Shown in pieces: positions 8,772-18,119 of a DNA stretch of 52,331 bases; position 1 is the first letter of the stretch, and every line of letters starts with the position of its first letter. Made by a program: the position numbers and the translations under genes. This DNA is from Legionella sp. (lineage in GTDB: Bacteria; Pseudomonadota; Gammaproteobacteria; Legionellales; Legionellaceae). Location: NCBI GenBank assembly GCA_013697625.1, contig JACCWN010000002.1:1-52331 (forward strand), in the 5' to 3' direction. The notes under the pieces were generated by a model. That model did not search any database and was not told the origin of the DNA. It saw only the letters and a program-made list of their open reading frames with translations.

Positions 8772-9140
8772 ATGAAATTTATATCATACATAGTACTTAT
8801 TTTTTTTTCAGTCATGAGTTTTGCAAGTGATGATATGAAAGTTATGTTAAAAGGTGACGATAAGAACTTCACAATTATGTTACCCGCAAACCCCCTGACA
8901 GGCAACAAATGGTTTATTAAACAAATAAATAATAATCTAGTCACATTGGTTAAGACTCTCTATAAAAAACCAGAAACGGATGTTAAAATTGCAGACGGTG
9001 ATATGTTCTTTACCTTTGCTGTAAAAAATACCGCAACTTTACCAGAATCAACCGACATTTTATTTGAATATGCCCATACTGCAGATTCCAAAGCCAGCAT
9101 GCATAGGAAAGTGATTGTTTATTTTAAACAGAAAGAATAA
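8772..9140 (+). CDS. Secreted chagasin-like (I42 family) protein
   Basis: 122 residues with a signal peptide, MKFISYIVLIFFSVMSFA, cut near residue 18, so probably periplasmic or exported. The loop ANPLTGNKW (about residues 40-48) matches the NPTTGY.W loop that inserts into the active site of papain-like cysteine proteases in the chagasin family. The spacing and beta-rich pattern (VTLVKTLY, FFTFAV, DILFEYAHT) also fit. The glycine-rich second loop and the RPW third loop are not clear, so inhibitory activity is inferred only. It is preceded by AAGAG at a reasonable distance from the ATG. It stands alone between gspK and a repeat or remnant region. Confidence 0.6.
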   Translation: MKFISYIVLIFFSVMSFASDDMKVMLKGDDKNFTIMLPANPLTGNKWFIKQINNNLVTLVKTLYKKPETDVKIADGDMFFTFAVKNTATLPESTDILFEYAHTADSKASMHRKVIVYFKQKE

Positions 9141-9385
9141 GGATGAAAACTACTGCTTCGCCCCATAATTTGTAGGCAATCTACGACCACTCCAAAAAAA
9201 ATAAAGAAAATTCTTAGCCCGGTTTTCAATTCCATAAATTGCGACCCTCCTGCGTCCGTTAACATTTGCTCTGAACGAGCTAAGCCTTTACCTACCAAAA
9301 TGACTCTACGCCCTGATAATAATTTTATTAACTTTTCTTCGAGCTGATTATAAAAATTGCGGGCTATCGCGGACTGCGCGCCTCG
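9127..9385 (-). other. Open frame without start, possible gene remnant
   Basis: On the minus strand the frame is open from just after a TAA near 9385 to the TAA near 9127. It encodes about 80 residues, including SGRRVILVGKGLARSEQML and MELKTGLRIFFIFFGVVVD. Composition looks protein-like, but there is no well-placed ATG with a ribosome site near the beginning, and the end overlaps the 3' end of the chagasin-like gene. I do not recognise the sequence. It may be a decayed gene fragment or chance. No other gene is seen between 9141 and 9410. Confidence 0.25.
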
Positions 9386-9410
9386 GCCTTAAGCTTATTG
9401 GCAGCAGCCC

Positions 9411-10625
9411 CTAATCAAAAAGCCCTGGTGGATATTTTTTCCATGGGTAACCACGGAGACCTAACCTTTGCCCAATATTGAAAAGTTCTTTCATATAATC
9501 ACCATCAAAAGGTGATTTCGCCTGTTTTTTAAAGTTTGCTGGAATAAAGGCTAGGTTATAATCAATATGATCTCTCATTGCATAGGCATATAATCTATAT
9601 AAATCGCCAATACCTTGAGTTTTAGTAAGCGTGAAAATGACTCTTTCTAACATGGTGTGAAGCCTTGGTTTCACATTCTCCCATTCAGGGCACACTTTCC
9701 GATTACGTATGATGTATAATTTATTTTCATGATCTTTCGTACTATTAATATAAATTTTAGCAAAGGGCACAATTGCTTTTTCATATAACATCACTTGCGT
9801 TTCTACGCCACCATCCATATGCATTTCTTGGTAATACTTTCCATCTGATTTAACTTCAAAATATTGTGGTGGAAACAGCCCTGGCAGAGCAGATGAGGCC
9901 ATCAGTATTTTATGTACCAGACTTAAAGCATTAGGGTTACCACTGACAGCTATGGCTCCAATATCCCATATAACCAATCTTTGTGCATTTAATTGCGTGG
10001 TGCCTATGAACAATCGTCTTCCTTGTTTATGCGCATTACCAATATCATCTAACATATGTTGGTCAAATATCTTCTCCATCATCTGTTTCATGGGTTTATT
10101 GGATGCAATGGAAGGTTTAAGAATGGGTTTTATATATGAAGAGAGGATGGTAAAAGGATTATGTAATTCATAAATATGCTTATCTGATAAGGTTGTATAC
10201 ACAAGCTTTAACCGATCATCATAGGCATGACCTAGAAAAGCAAAGGGCGCCATCAAAGCACCTGTGCTGATGCCGCTTACCAAATGAAAGGTTGGTCTAT
10301 TTCCAGCCTTACCCCAGCCATATAATAGCCCTGCGCCAAATGCACCATCAGCACCACCTCCAGAAAGGGCCAAGGCATTGACAATTGGAGGCAAATGGCC
10401 TCCATTGGATTTTAGCATTTGTTGATAGGATTGTTCCGCATTCAGTTCCATAGCTTTGCTGGTGGAATCCCCCCAAACGCGGATGTTTTTATACCCTGTA
10501 ATTGTGGCTTTTTGTTCGAATTGTTGAGGCAATGGTTTGTACAAACCTGAACTTGTACAGGCTGGCAATACAATCATCAAGGGAAATAGAAAGCATGGAA
10601 AATAGCGAAATAGTAGTGTTTTCAT
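9411..10625 (-). CDS. Patatin-like phospholipase, predicted lipoprotein
   Basis: 404 residues. The lipoprotein signal ends LPAC, with the lipidated Cys at 23. The patatin core is complete: glycine-rich oxyanion loop LSGGGADGAFGAG (88-99), nucleophile Ser120 in GISTG, and catalytic Asp271 in MDGGV. It is expected to be a membrane-anchored acyl hydrolase with a Ser-Asp dyad acting on phospholipids or other esters in the envelope; substrate and topology (periplasmic or surface) cannot be read from sequence. The ATG at 10625 has no strong Shine-Dalgarno. It is flanked by repeats on one side and a possible gene remnant on the other. Confidence 0.9.
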   Translation of the reverse strand: MKTLLFRYFPCFLFPLMIVLPACTSSGLYKPLPQQFEQKATITGYKNIRVWGDSTSKAMELNAEQSYQQMLKSNGGHLPPIVNALALSGGGADGAFGAGLLYGWGKAGNRPTFHLVSGISTGALMAPFAFLGHAYDDRLKLVYTTLSDKHIYELHNPFTILSSYIKPILKPSIASNKPMKQMMEKIFDQHMLDDIGNAHKQGRRLFIGTTQLNAQRLVIWDIGAIAVSGNPNALSLVHKILMASSALPGLFPPQYFEVKSDGKYYQEMHMDGGVETQVMLYEKAIVPFAKIYINSTKDHENKLYIIRNRKVCPEWENVKPRLHTMLERVIFTLTKTQGIGDLYRLYAYAMRDHIDYNLAFIPANFKKQAKSPFDGDYMKELFNIGQRLGLRGYPWKKYPPGLFD

Positions 10626-10809
10626 GGTGGACTTATATAATTAAAAAAAATGTAATCCCAGGTTTGGGGATTTCGTAATGATGTATTTATAATAGTTGCG
10701 CATCCGTGGGCAAAATACATTCAACAATTGAGTTGGGCCAAGCTCCAACTACAAAAATAGCTGCAAGACTGAAAGGGACGCTTTCAATTGCAAATGTGAC
10801 TAACTCACC

Positions 10810-11243
10810 TAATTAGTCGCTGGCGCGAACCCATTTTACCCCTAGTTCAAAGTCCCGCGGCCATATCATTACCCATAAGTATGTCGTCCCGGAATTTAGT
10901 GCTGCCTGGCGAGCTTGCAAGCATGGCAGCACTAAATTCCGGGATCCATTTTGAAACTAGCATTGTGTCGGCTGCTGGATGGATCATGGATCCCCGACCT
11001 TAAGTGTGACTAAGCTCGCAAGCTCGCCAAGTCACACTAAATTCCCGGACGACATTATCTTATTCATCAATCATTTCCTACTTGTGGGTAATGACATGCC
11101 CGCGGCTTGTCCTGGGGATCCAGAGATCTAATGCAAGAGCGAGATTCCTAGATTCCTAGATTCCTAGATTCCTAGATTCCGCGGACAAGCGCGGAAGGTA
11201 GGGATTGGGTAAAAAAAAACAAATACGCGCTAGCGACTAATTA
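10810..11243. repeat. Mosaic palindromic element, copy 3 (longest)
   Basis: The ends TAATTAGTCGCTGGCGCG and CGCGCTAGCGACTAATTA are inverted complements. Inside are a GTCCCGCGGCCAT arm, a near-perfect hairpin CCCGGAATTTAGTGCTGCC...CTAAATTCCGGG (10888-10943), ATCCAT arms, a second hairpin AAGTGTGACTAAGCTCGC...GTCACACTAA (about 11002-11040), the block of about 45 bases shared with 320-602, and a short tandem repeat at 11143-11180. The right end overlaps the next gene so that its TAG stop (11239-11237) lies in the element terminus. This element and AT-rich sequence fill the gap 10626-11236. Confidence 0.8.
11143..11180. repeat. 8-bp tandem repeat (GATTCCTA, 4.75 units)
   Basis: GATTCCTA is repeated four times perfectly, followed by GATTCC, inside mosaic element copy 3 and next to CCGCGGACAAGC. 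Such perfect short tandem arrays change length by slippage, so the copy number may vary between strains. The corresponding position in copy 1 lacks it. Confidence 0.9.
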
Positions 11244-11431
11244 TTGACTACATCATCCAACTTTTCACCGGCTTTTTGAGCTGGTCCTTTGTTTTGAATC
11301 TTGTCTTGCATAGATTGTACAGCATTGTCTATTTTTTTTCCTTTCTTTTCCGCAGGTCCTTGATTGCAACTGCTCATAGAAAAAGAGAGCGCCAATAGTG
11401 CGCCTGTTAATACAATTGGTAACTTTTTCAT
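11237..11431 (-). CDS. Small lipoprotein with an internal 16-residue duplication
   Basis: 64 residues. The N-terminal signal MKKLPIVLTGALLALSFSMSSC ends in a plausible lipobox (MSSC, Cys22). The mature part contains two similar units, GPAEKKGKKIDNAVQ and GPAQKAGEKLDDVVN, separated by MQDKIQNK. They read as short amphipathic, lysine-rich helices like those of small abundant envelope lipoproteins. GGAG lies 5-8 bases before the ATG. The stop codon and last codons fall in the terminus of a palindromic element, so the present C-terminus may have been altered by insertion of that element. Function is unknown. Confidence 0.75.
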   Translation of the reverse strand: MKKLPIVLTGALLALSFSMSSCNQGPAEKKGKKIDNAVQSMQDKIQNKGPAQKAGEKLDDVVNN

Positions 11432-11801
11432 ACATTCTCCACAATAATCATATATTTAAGGATCATCACAGGGGCATGCCTCTAGATGAAAACGATAAGC
11501 CGAAGATTATACCAATTATTTTCTCACAATGATATTATTCTGAACTCAACTTACACCTTTGCTATGACTTGCTGCATATCCAGCTGCCATTTTTTGATTG
11601 CTATTTTTTACAAAACCACTCAAATATACAAACCCTTGTTAGGTATCCACATGAATTGGGTACTTCACTGCGATCGCAAGACGATAGTTAGTTTTTTATT
11701 TAATCGAAGTATGATTGTTGCCCTGCTAAATTGACGTCAAGGTCGTGTTTAGTCTAAGCGTCGTTTTCCTAAGGTTCCGCCTAAAGGAGCTATAGATATC
11801 A
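11432..11801. other. Intergenic region without a supported gene
   Basis: This 370-base stretch lies upstream of the small lipoprotein and downstream of the Sel1-repeat gene. An 82-codon plus-strand frame (11486-11734) has no ribosome site and reads as random AT-rich sequence, so I do not call it. No clear promoter, hairpin or repeat stands out. Confidence 0.5.
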
Positions 11802-12911
11802 CTATTTTGCAGTTTTTGACTGGGTTGATGATTCAATTGCTTGAATTATTTTTTCAGCCTCTTGCTTTTCAGGTTCTGTTAATTTTGCTTCAATGCTTTT
11901 AAGTTCATTACCCACCTCAGTATTTTTATTATTAAAAGCAAGTTTAAACCAAACATAGGCTTTGAGGAGATTTTGCGGAACAGCCAATCCTGCTAAATAC
12001 ATATAACCCAGTTTGGCTTGACCATTGGGATTGCCTTGATCTGAAGATTTCGTAAACCAATATAAGGCTTGTTGATAATCTTTTTCCACCCCATTTCCGG
12101 TTAAATATAATTGTCCCAATTGGGCTTGAGCTTCTGATTGCCCCTTTTCTGCGGCAGCCTTAAACCAAAAGGCAGCTTTTTGTGGTGAAGCTTCAATGCC
12201 AAAGCCTTTGAGGTGAAAATAGGCAAGATAGGTTTGGGCGCTCACATGCCCCTGCTTTGAAGCTTGCGTAAACCAATACAAAGCGGCCTTATCATCCGGT
12301 GCCACACCTTGCTGACCTGTGTATAATAACCCCACACTGTATTGACCCTCAGCATCTCCATTGATGGCAGCCTTTTTATACCATTCTATAGCTTGGGCGA
12401 TATCTTTTGGGGTTCCAAGGCCCATCATATATTGGTAACCTAAGTTCACCTGTGCTTTGTTATATCCTTGAAGCGCTGCTTTTTTAAACCACTCGATGGC
12501 TTTTTCTTGATCTTTAGGGACACCTTCACCCGCCACATACATGAGACCTAAATTCCTTTGTGCTACGGGATTACCGCCCTCAGCTGCTTTGGAATACCAT
12601 TTGAAGGCTTCTGCATAATTTTTTTCGGTATCATACATAAACCCTAAGCTTAATTCAGACAATACATTGTTTTTTTCTGCTGATTTCTTATACCATTGAC
12701 GCGCTTCTTCTAGGTTGGGCTGGACGCCGTAGCCATTTTGGTACATACGACCTAATAAATACATGGCTTCTTCATTTCCAGCATTTGCAGATGTAACCAA
12801 ATGTGGATAAGCTGTTGCATAGTCACCGTTTTCAAAAGCCGCATACCCTACAATTTCATCTGCAAAGGCTGTATTAACAAACAGCATTGTTGCCAAAAGA
12901 ATGGCGCGCAT
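11802..12911 (-). CDS. Secreted Sel1-like repeat protein
   Basis: 369 residues with a signal peptide MRAILLATMLFVNTAFA (cut near 17). The rest is eight consecutive Sel1-type (TPR-like) repeats of about 36 residues, for example AQVNLGYQYMMGLGTPKD followed by AIEWYKKAA, covering roughly residues 45-345, then a Lys/Glu-rich tail. Such proteins are solenoid scaffolds for protein-protein contacts. In Legionella, related Sel1 proteins (EnhC, LpnE, LidL) are linked to host entry and trafficking; whether this one shares that role is inference. It lies 70 bases downstream of the thiolase gene on the same strand and may be read through from it. Confidence 0.9.
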   Translation of the reverse strand: MRAILLATMLFVNTAFADEIVGYAAFENGDYATAYPHLVTSANAGNEEAMYLLGRMYQNGYGVQPNLEEARQWYKKSAEKNNVLSELSLGFMYDTEKNYAEAFKWYSKAAEGGNPVAQRNLGLMYVAGEGVPKDQEKAIEWFKKAALQGYNKAQVNLGYQYMMGLGTPKDIAQAIEWYKKAAINGDAEGQYSVGLLYTGQQGVAPDDKAALYWFTQASKQGHVSAQTYLAYFHLKGFGIEASPQKAAFWFKAAAEKGQSEAQAQLGQLYLTGNGVEKDYQQALYWFTKSSDQGNPNGQAKLGYMYLAGLAVPQNLLKAYVWFKLAFNNKNTEVGNELKSIEAKLTEPEKQEAEKIIQAIESSTQSKTAK

Positions 12912-12981
12912 GACTTGTCCAATGAAAAAGTTAACATACCTTAAATACTAGGACAAATAATTTACAACGCAAGCAATTTAT

Positions 12982-14166
12982 CTACAATGATTCAAACACA
13001 GCTGCCGCACCCATGCCTGTACCTATACACATGGTTACCATCCCATACCGTCCTTTAATGCGCTTTAACCCATGTAGCAGTGTAGCTGTACGAATGGTTC
13101 CAGTGGCACCTAGAGGATGACCTAAAGCAATAGCACCTCCTAAGGGATTAACCTTGGTTTCTGGTAAATCAAGTCCCTGGATAACAGCCAAACTTTGGGC
13201 AGCAAAAGCTTCATTCAACTCAATCCAATCCAATTGATCCAATGTTATCCCCGCCCTTTTTAATGCCAAGGGAATAGCTGCTATGGGACCAATGCCCATG
13301 ATCTCAGGAGCAACACCTGCTACTGCGAAACCCATCAATCTTCCCATAGGTTTTAAATCATAATCTTTTAGAGCTTGCTCATTAGCCAATAGAGCAATGG
13401 CTGCACCATCGCTTATTTGGGAACTGTTGCCAGCGGTTACCGTACCCTTTAATGCAAAAACTGATTTTAATTTTGATATGGCTTCATATGAGGTGTCTGC
13501 TCTTGGACCTTCATCCATACTGATACATTTTTTCTTATCTTCGAGGGAAGCCGTAGTTAAATCCAACTGGCGCATGGTGATGTCTATAGGACTTATTTCT
13601 GCATTAAAATATCCTTGAGCTTGTGCTTCCACAGCTTTTTTATGACTTTGGGCTGCGAACATATCTTGTTGTTCTCGGGTTATTTTCCACTTCTCAGCCA
13701 CAATTTCTGCAGTAATCCCCATGCCATAAGCGATAGCCACCTGCTCATTATTAAAAATGATAGGGTTTACTGAGTAATGATTGCCTCCTAAAGCAACCAT
13801 GGACATACTTTCAAGTCCACCAGCAAGCGCAAGACTTACGCCTTGTGTTTGTATTGTTGCTGCGGCAGTAGCAATGCTTTGTATACCTGATGAACAAAAC
13901 CGATTGATGGTCATTGCTGGGACACATTGAGGCAATCCGGCCAATAAAGAGGCTATGCGCGCTATGTTCATGCCTTGCTCAGCTTCCGGCATGGCACAGC
14001 CAATAACTACATCCCCCAGGTTTTGCCAATCCACTGATGGATGTCTGGAAGTAAGGGTTTTGATGCAGTGTACTAAGAGATCATCAGGTAAGGTGTGACT
14101 AAATACACCGCGTGGTGCTTTACCAACTGGCGTTCGTAATACGTCAACTACATACACGTGGGTCAT
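12982..14166 (-). CDS. fadA: Acetyl-CoA acyltransferase (thiolase, FadA type)
   Basis: 394 residues. Degradative thiolase that cleaves 3-ketoacyl-CoA with CoA. All catalytic motifs are present: nucleophile Cys91 in NRFCSSG, the NEAFAAQ segment, His in [14 protein letters not shown], and the C-terminal acid/base Cys in [10 protein letters not shown] 14166 has a good GGAG upstream. It follows fadN by 56 bases on the same strand. With FadN it forms a beta-oxidation pair arranged like Bacillus fadNA. Given the two lysine-catabolism genes upstream, one substrate could be acetoacetyl-CoA. Confidence 0.95.
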   Translation of the reverse strand: MTHVYVVDVLRTPVGKAPRGVFSHTLPDDLLVHCIKTLTSRHPSVDWQNLGDVVIGCAMPEAEQGMNIARIASLLAGLPQCVPAMTINRFCSSGIQSIATAAATIQTQGVSLALAGGLESMSMVALGGNHYSVNPIIFNNEQVAIAYGMGITAEIVAEKWKITREQQDMFAAQSHKKAVEAQAQGYFNAEISPIDITMRQLDLTTASLEDKKKCISMDEGPRADTSYEAISKLKSVFALKGTVTAGNSSQISDGAAIALLANEQALKDYDLKPMGRLMGFAVAGVAPEIMGIGPIAAIPLALKRAGITLDQLDWIELNEAFAAQSLAVIQGLDLPETKVNPLGGAIALGHPLGATGTIRTATLLHGLKRIKGRYGMVTMCIGTGMGAAAVFESL

Positions 14167-14222
14167 CTATATCTCCTATTCATTTTTAAAAACCGAGCAG
14201 TAACAATTGCTCATATTTAATA

Positions 14223-16589
14223 TTAATTACGCAATGGCTTGCCTGTTTCTAATAAATAACCAATCCTTGCTTGGGTAGAAGGGTTAGAGGCTAGCCGAAC
14301 AAAAGTTTCACGCTCAAGTTTGAGTATCCAATCTTCGGTTACCAAGCTGTCTTGATATACTTCACCACCACAAAGGACTTTGGCTATTTCATTAGCCAAA
14401 TAATAATCATATTGGGAGATAAATCCACCTTCCAACCAATTCACCAAGCCTGCTTGTATGTAGGCATGGCCCTCGATGCCTGCAGCTTTGAATGGTTTTT
14501 TTAAGGGGGGTAAATAATTTGAGGCAGCCATGTCCTTGACCCGAGCCAGAGCTGCATATAATACTTCATCTGCATGCATAAGATAGCGATCGCCGGCTTG
14601 CAGATACCCCATCTTCAATGCTTCTGGCGCGCTGCTTGCTACCTGCGCTGTAGCAATGTGTTGAAAGTATGTTTGGATGTAACTTCTAAGATCGGAGTAA
14701 GGTGCCTGATTTGCAGCCCTTAGCGCCATCTCCTTACAGCCACCACCTGCGGGAAGCAGCCCAACCCCTATTTCAACCAAACCTGGATACGATTCAAAGC
14801 CTGCGACCACTGCACCACAATGCATTATAAGCTCACACCCACCACCCAATGCACGTCCTCTAAGAGCTGCCACCGTTGGGATTGGACTATATTTTAAGCG
14901 CATCACAAGCCTTTGAAATTCAGCAATCATGTTGGCCAGTGTATTGTATTTTTCATTTTGAATTAAATCGAATACACTGCGTAAATCTGCTCCGGAGCTG
15001 AAATTTGAAGCATCATTCTGATAGATAATAAGACCTTGGGATTGCGTCTGTGCATAATCCAGAGCTTCATTAAAACCATCCAAAACAGATTGTCCTATGG
15101 TATTTGCTTTGCTTTTAAAACCAAGCACCATCACATCATCTTGCAAATGAGTCAGACAGACTCCTTCATTTTCATAGACAACAGTACTTCTGCGACCCTG
15201 TTCGTTTATAACCGTATTTGGATATAATTGGCGAGTATATACAGGCAATTCACTTCTGCTTTGAAATGTATGTCGTGAAGGCGCATATGCTCCCTGTGGT
15301 TTATAAAACTCATCAATGGTTGAAACCCATTGGGGCAATTTGGCAATAGATTGCCCAATATTTGATTTAATGGCTACATTAATATAGTCAATCATCTGTT
15401 TGAAACCAGACAGTTGCCAAGTTTCAAAAGGCCCTTGTTGCCAACCAAAGCCCCAACGCATCGCTAAGTCAACATCCCGGACGTTGTCGGCAATGGCTTC
15501 TAGGTGATAGGCACAATAATGAAATAAATCTCTGAAACAGCGCGATAGAAACATTGCTTGTTTATCATTTGAAGAAAACAATGCTTGCATGCGCTCGGCA
15601 GAGTTTTTGATTTTCATGATAGCTTTGATTTCATCTCCAAGGCTTGCTTGCGACGGACGCCAATAATTTGAGTTATAATCATAAACTTCTATGGTGGACC
15701 CTTGTTTTTTATAAATGCCTTGATTGGTTTTTTGGCCCAAATAGCCCTGTTTTATCAATCCTAACAACCAGTCTGGTAAACAAAATAAACCATGCCAAGG
15801 ATCATCAACCAATTGCGATTGCATGGTAGCAACAACATGTTGCAAAGTGTCCAAACCTACCACATCCATCGTTCGAAAACTTGCAGACTTAGGACGACCC
15901 AGCAATGTTCCAGTGAGTGCATCCACTTCATCTAAGTCCATATTCATGGCCATACAATGTTGCAAGGTACTTAATAAGGAAAAAACACCGATTCTATTGG
16001 CTATAAAATTAGGCGTATCCTTGGCACGAATGACCCCTTTGCCTAAATAACGGGTAACCCAAGTTTCTAGTTTATCTAATAGCGCAATGGAGGTGGTTTT
16101 TGATGGTATCAATTCTACCAGGTGCATATAACGCGGAGGATTAAAAAAATGAAGACCACAAAAATGGGCCTGATGCTCTTTAGGTAAGAGCGCGCTTAGG
16201 GCATCGATGCTCAAACCTGAGGTATTTGATACCAATACACATTCAGGGGGTAGATGGGGTAAAATCCTTTGATACAACGCTTCTTTCCAATCCATACGTT
16301 CAGCAATGGCTTCAATGATAAGATCACAGCTTGATAAATCAGCCAGATTGTCTGCATAATTTTTAGCAATCAGTAAAGAAGCTGTTTGTGGAGTAGCCAA
16401 GGGACTTGGTTTTAATTTACCCAAATGTCCAATGGCTTTGTTGACTAGATCATTGTGATTGCCCTCTTTTGCTTCCAAATCAAACAAAAAAGTTTCTATT
16501 CCAGCATTCACGCACTGTGCAGCAATTTGTGCACCCATGACGCCGGCGCCTAGCACGGCTATTTTTTTTATGAAAAAAGGCTCTTGCAT
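14223..16589 (-). CDS. fadN: 3-hydroxyacyl-CoA dehydrogenase / enoyl-CoA hydratase (FadN type)
   Basis: 788 residues, the length of FadN. Domain order is reversed relative to E. coli FadB. The NAD-binding 3-hydroxyacyl-CoA dehydrogenase comes first (GAGVMGAQIAAQCVNAG near residue 14; HFFNPPRYMHLVELI near 145; C-terminal HAD domains to about 420). The crotonase domain follows (about 470-690) with its oxyanion loop GRALGGGCELIMH and catalytic Glu in GLVEIGVGLLPAGGG. It performs hydration and oxidation steps of beta-oxidation in the cytosol. The start is one base past the stop of the aldehyde dehydrogenase gene and uses AAAAGGAAA within that gene's end, so translation is probably coupled. Confidence 0.95.
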   Translation of the reverse strand: MQEPFFIKKIAVLGAGVMGAQIAAQCVNAGIETFLFDLEAKEGNHNDLVNKAIGHLGKLKPSPLATPQTASLLIAKNYADNLADLSSCDLIIEAIAERMDWKEALYQRILPHLPPECVLVSNTSGLSIDALSALLPKEHQAHFCGLHFFNPPRYMHLVELIPSKTTSIALLDKLETWVTRYLGKGVIRAKDTPNFIANRIGVFSLLSTLQHCMAMNMDLDEVDALTGTLLGRPKSASFRTMDVVGLDTLQHVVATMQSQLVDDPWHGLFCLPDWLLGLIKQGYLGQKTNQGIYKKQGSTIEVYDYNSNYWRPSQASLGDEIKAIMKIKNSAERMQALFSSNDKQAMFLSRCFRDLFHYCAYHLEAIADNVRDVDLAMRWGFGWQQGPFETWQLSGFKQMIDYINVAIKSNIGQSIAKLPQWVSTIDEFYKPQGAYAPSRHTFQSRSELPVYTRQLYPNTVINEQGRRSTVVYENEGVCLTHLQDDVMVLGFKSKANTIGQSVLDGFNEALDYAQTQSQGLIIYQNDASNFSSGADLRSVFDLIQNEKYNTLANMIAEFQRLVMRLKYSPIPTVAALRGRALGGGCELIMHCGAVVAGFESYPGLVEIGVGLLPAGGGCKEMALRAANQAPYSDLRSYIQTYFQHIATAQVASSAPEALKMGYLQAGDRYLMHADEVLYAALARVKDMAASNYLPPLKKPFKAAGIEGHAYIQAGLVNWLEGGFISQYDYYLANEIAKVLCGGEVYQDSLVTEDWILKLERETFVRLASNPSTQARIGYLLETGKPLRN

Positions 16590-16590
16590 T

Positions 16591-18117
16591 TTATTTTCCT
16601 TTTATATTGAACTTAATACCTTGTGCAAGGGGTAAAGATTCTCCCCAATTGATGGTATTTGTTTGACGTCGCATGTAGGCTTTCCAAGCATCAGAACCCG
16701 CCTCTCGGCCGCCACCGGTGTCTTTTTCACCGCCAAAAGCCCCACCTATTTCCGCTCCTGAAGTACCGATATTGATGTTAGCAATACCACAATCACTGCC
16801 ACAAGCACTTAAAAATCGTTCAGCATGTTGTAGATTTTTGGTGAAAAATGCAGAAGACAGGCCTTGAGGCACTGCGTTTTGCAGGGTTATTGCCTCTTCA
16901 ATGTCTTGATAGCCCATAACATAAAGAATAGGCGCGAAGGTTTCTTCCTGGATGATGGGCCATGTGTTTTCAACATCACATACCAAGGTGGGCTGCACAA
17001 AATGTCCAGGCCGGTTTAATATTTCCCCACCAAAAAGAATGGTGCCTCCAGCAGCTTTGATTTTTAGAATGGCGTTTTTATAGTTTATTACAGCTGCCTC
17101 ATCTATCAAAGGCCCCATTAAATGTTTAGGATCTAGCGGATCGCCGATGCTTATTTGTTCATAGGCCTCTTTTAAAAGTAAGTTCACTTGTTGATAAATG
17201 TCCTGATGAACGAATAACCGACGGGTAGAAGTACAGCGTTGCCCTGCTGCACCTATGGCACCAAAAACAATGCTGGGTATGGCTAATTGCAATGGCGCTG
17301 ATGCATCTAAAATAATGGCATTGTTACCGCCTAATTCTAAAATAGATTGACCCAGCCTTTCGGCTACTTTCATTGCAACTTGTCTGCCCACCATAGTTGA
17401 ACCAGTAAATGACAGTACTGGAATACGTTTATCTTCAACCATGGCATTTGTAACATCATGAGTGTTTGGGATGATGAGGCTAAAAATTTCTGGATAATTG
17501 TTTTTTTTTAAAACCTCATTACAGATGTTTTGGACTGCAACAGCACACAAGGGGGTTTTGGATGAAGGTTTCCACAAGCTAACATTGCCACAGATGGTAG
17601 CAATGAATGCGTTCCAAGCCCATACCGCAACTGGAAAATTAAAGGCGCTGATGATACCAACAATGCCATAGGGATGCCATTGCTCATACATTCTATGTTG
17701 TGGGCGTTCTGAGTGCATTGTTTTACCATATAGCATACGCGATTGACCCACAGCAAAATCTGCAATATCTATCATTTCTTGCACTTCACCATCGCCTTCT
17801 TGTTTTGATTTTCCCATTTCTAAAGATACCAGCGTGCCTAAGCTGTCTTTATGAGCTCTAAGAGCAAGGCCTATTTGACGTATGATTTCACCTCGTCCGG
17901 GCGCAGGGATCAAACGCAATGCTGCGGCCGCTTGCTCGGCACGCAATAGTATTTTTTCATAATCTTCCATTGAACAAGCTGAAATCGCTGCAAGTTCTTC
18001 ACCCCTTGCAGGATTAAACGACGCTATCAGAGATTGATTTAAGCTATTGTGCCAACCTTGTCCACTGAAAGCGCCGGGATTGACTTGTTGAATTTTTAAT
18101 TGTTTAAATAATTCCAT
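16591..18117 (-). CDS. ALDH7-type dehydrogenase (alpha-aminoadipic semialdehyde / P6C dehydrogenase)
   Basis: 508 residues. NAD-dependent aldehyde dehydrogenase of the antiquitin group, expected to oxidise alpha-aminoadipic semialdehyde (in equilibrium with piperideine-6-carboxylate) to alpha-aminoadipate. Visible motifs are [13 protein letters not shown], the nucleotide site FTGSTMVG, catalytic Glu261 in LELGGNNA, catalytic Cys295 in GQRCTSTR, and the ALDH7-typical C-terminal segment [20 protein letters not shown]. It lies two bases after the saccharopine-dehydrogenase-like gene and one base before fadN, inside one operon. The neighbour strongly supports the lysine pathway over another aldehyde substrate. 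Confidence 0.93.
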   Translation of the reverse strand: MELFKQLKIQQVNPGAFSGQGWHNSLNQSLIASFNPARGEELAAISACSMEDYEKILLRAEQAAAALRLIPAPGRGEIIRQIGLALRAHKDSLGTLVSLEMGKSKQEGDGEVQEMIDIADFAVGQSRMLYGKTMHSERPQHRMYEQWHPYGIVGIISAFNFPVAVWAWNAFIATICGNVSLWKPSSKTPLCAVAVQNICNEVLKKNNYPEIFSLIIPNTHDVTNAMVEDKRIPVLSFTGSTMVGRQVAMKVAERLGQSILELGGNNAIILDASAPLQLAIPSIVFGAIGAAGQRCTSTRRLFVHQDIYQQVNLLLKEAYEQISIGDPLDPKHLMGPLIDEAAVINYKNAILKIKAAGGTILFGGEILNRPGHFVQPTLVCDVENTWPIIQEETFAPILYVMGYQDIEEAITLQNAVPQGLSSAFFTKNLQHAERFLSACGSDCGIANINIGTSGAEIGGAFGGEKDTGGGREAGSDAWKAYMRRQTNTINWGESLPLAQGIKFNIKGK

Positions 18118-18119
18118 TA

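Noticed and set aside
10810..11243. Insertion sequence with its own transposase
   Set aside because: No open frame of transposase size lies within or beside any of the palindromic elements.
11486..11734. 82-codon plus-strand frame in the gap before the Sel1-repeat gene
   Set aside because: No Shine-Dalgarno sequence, no recognisable domain, random AT-rich composition.
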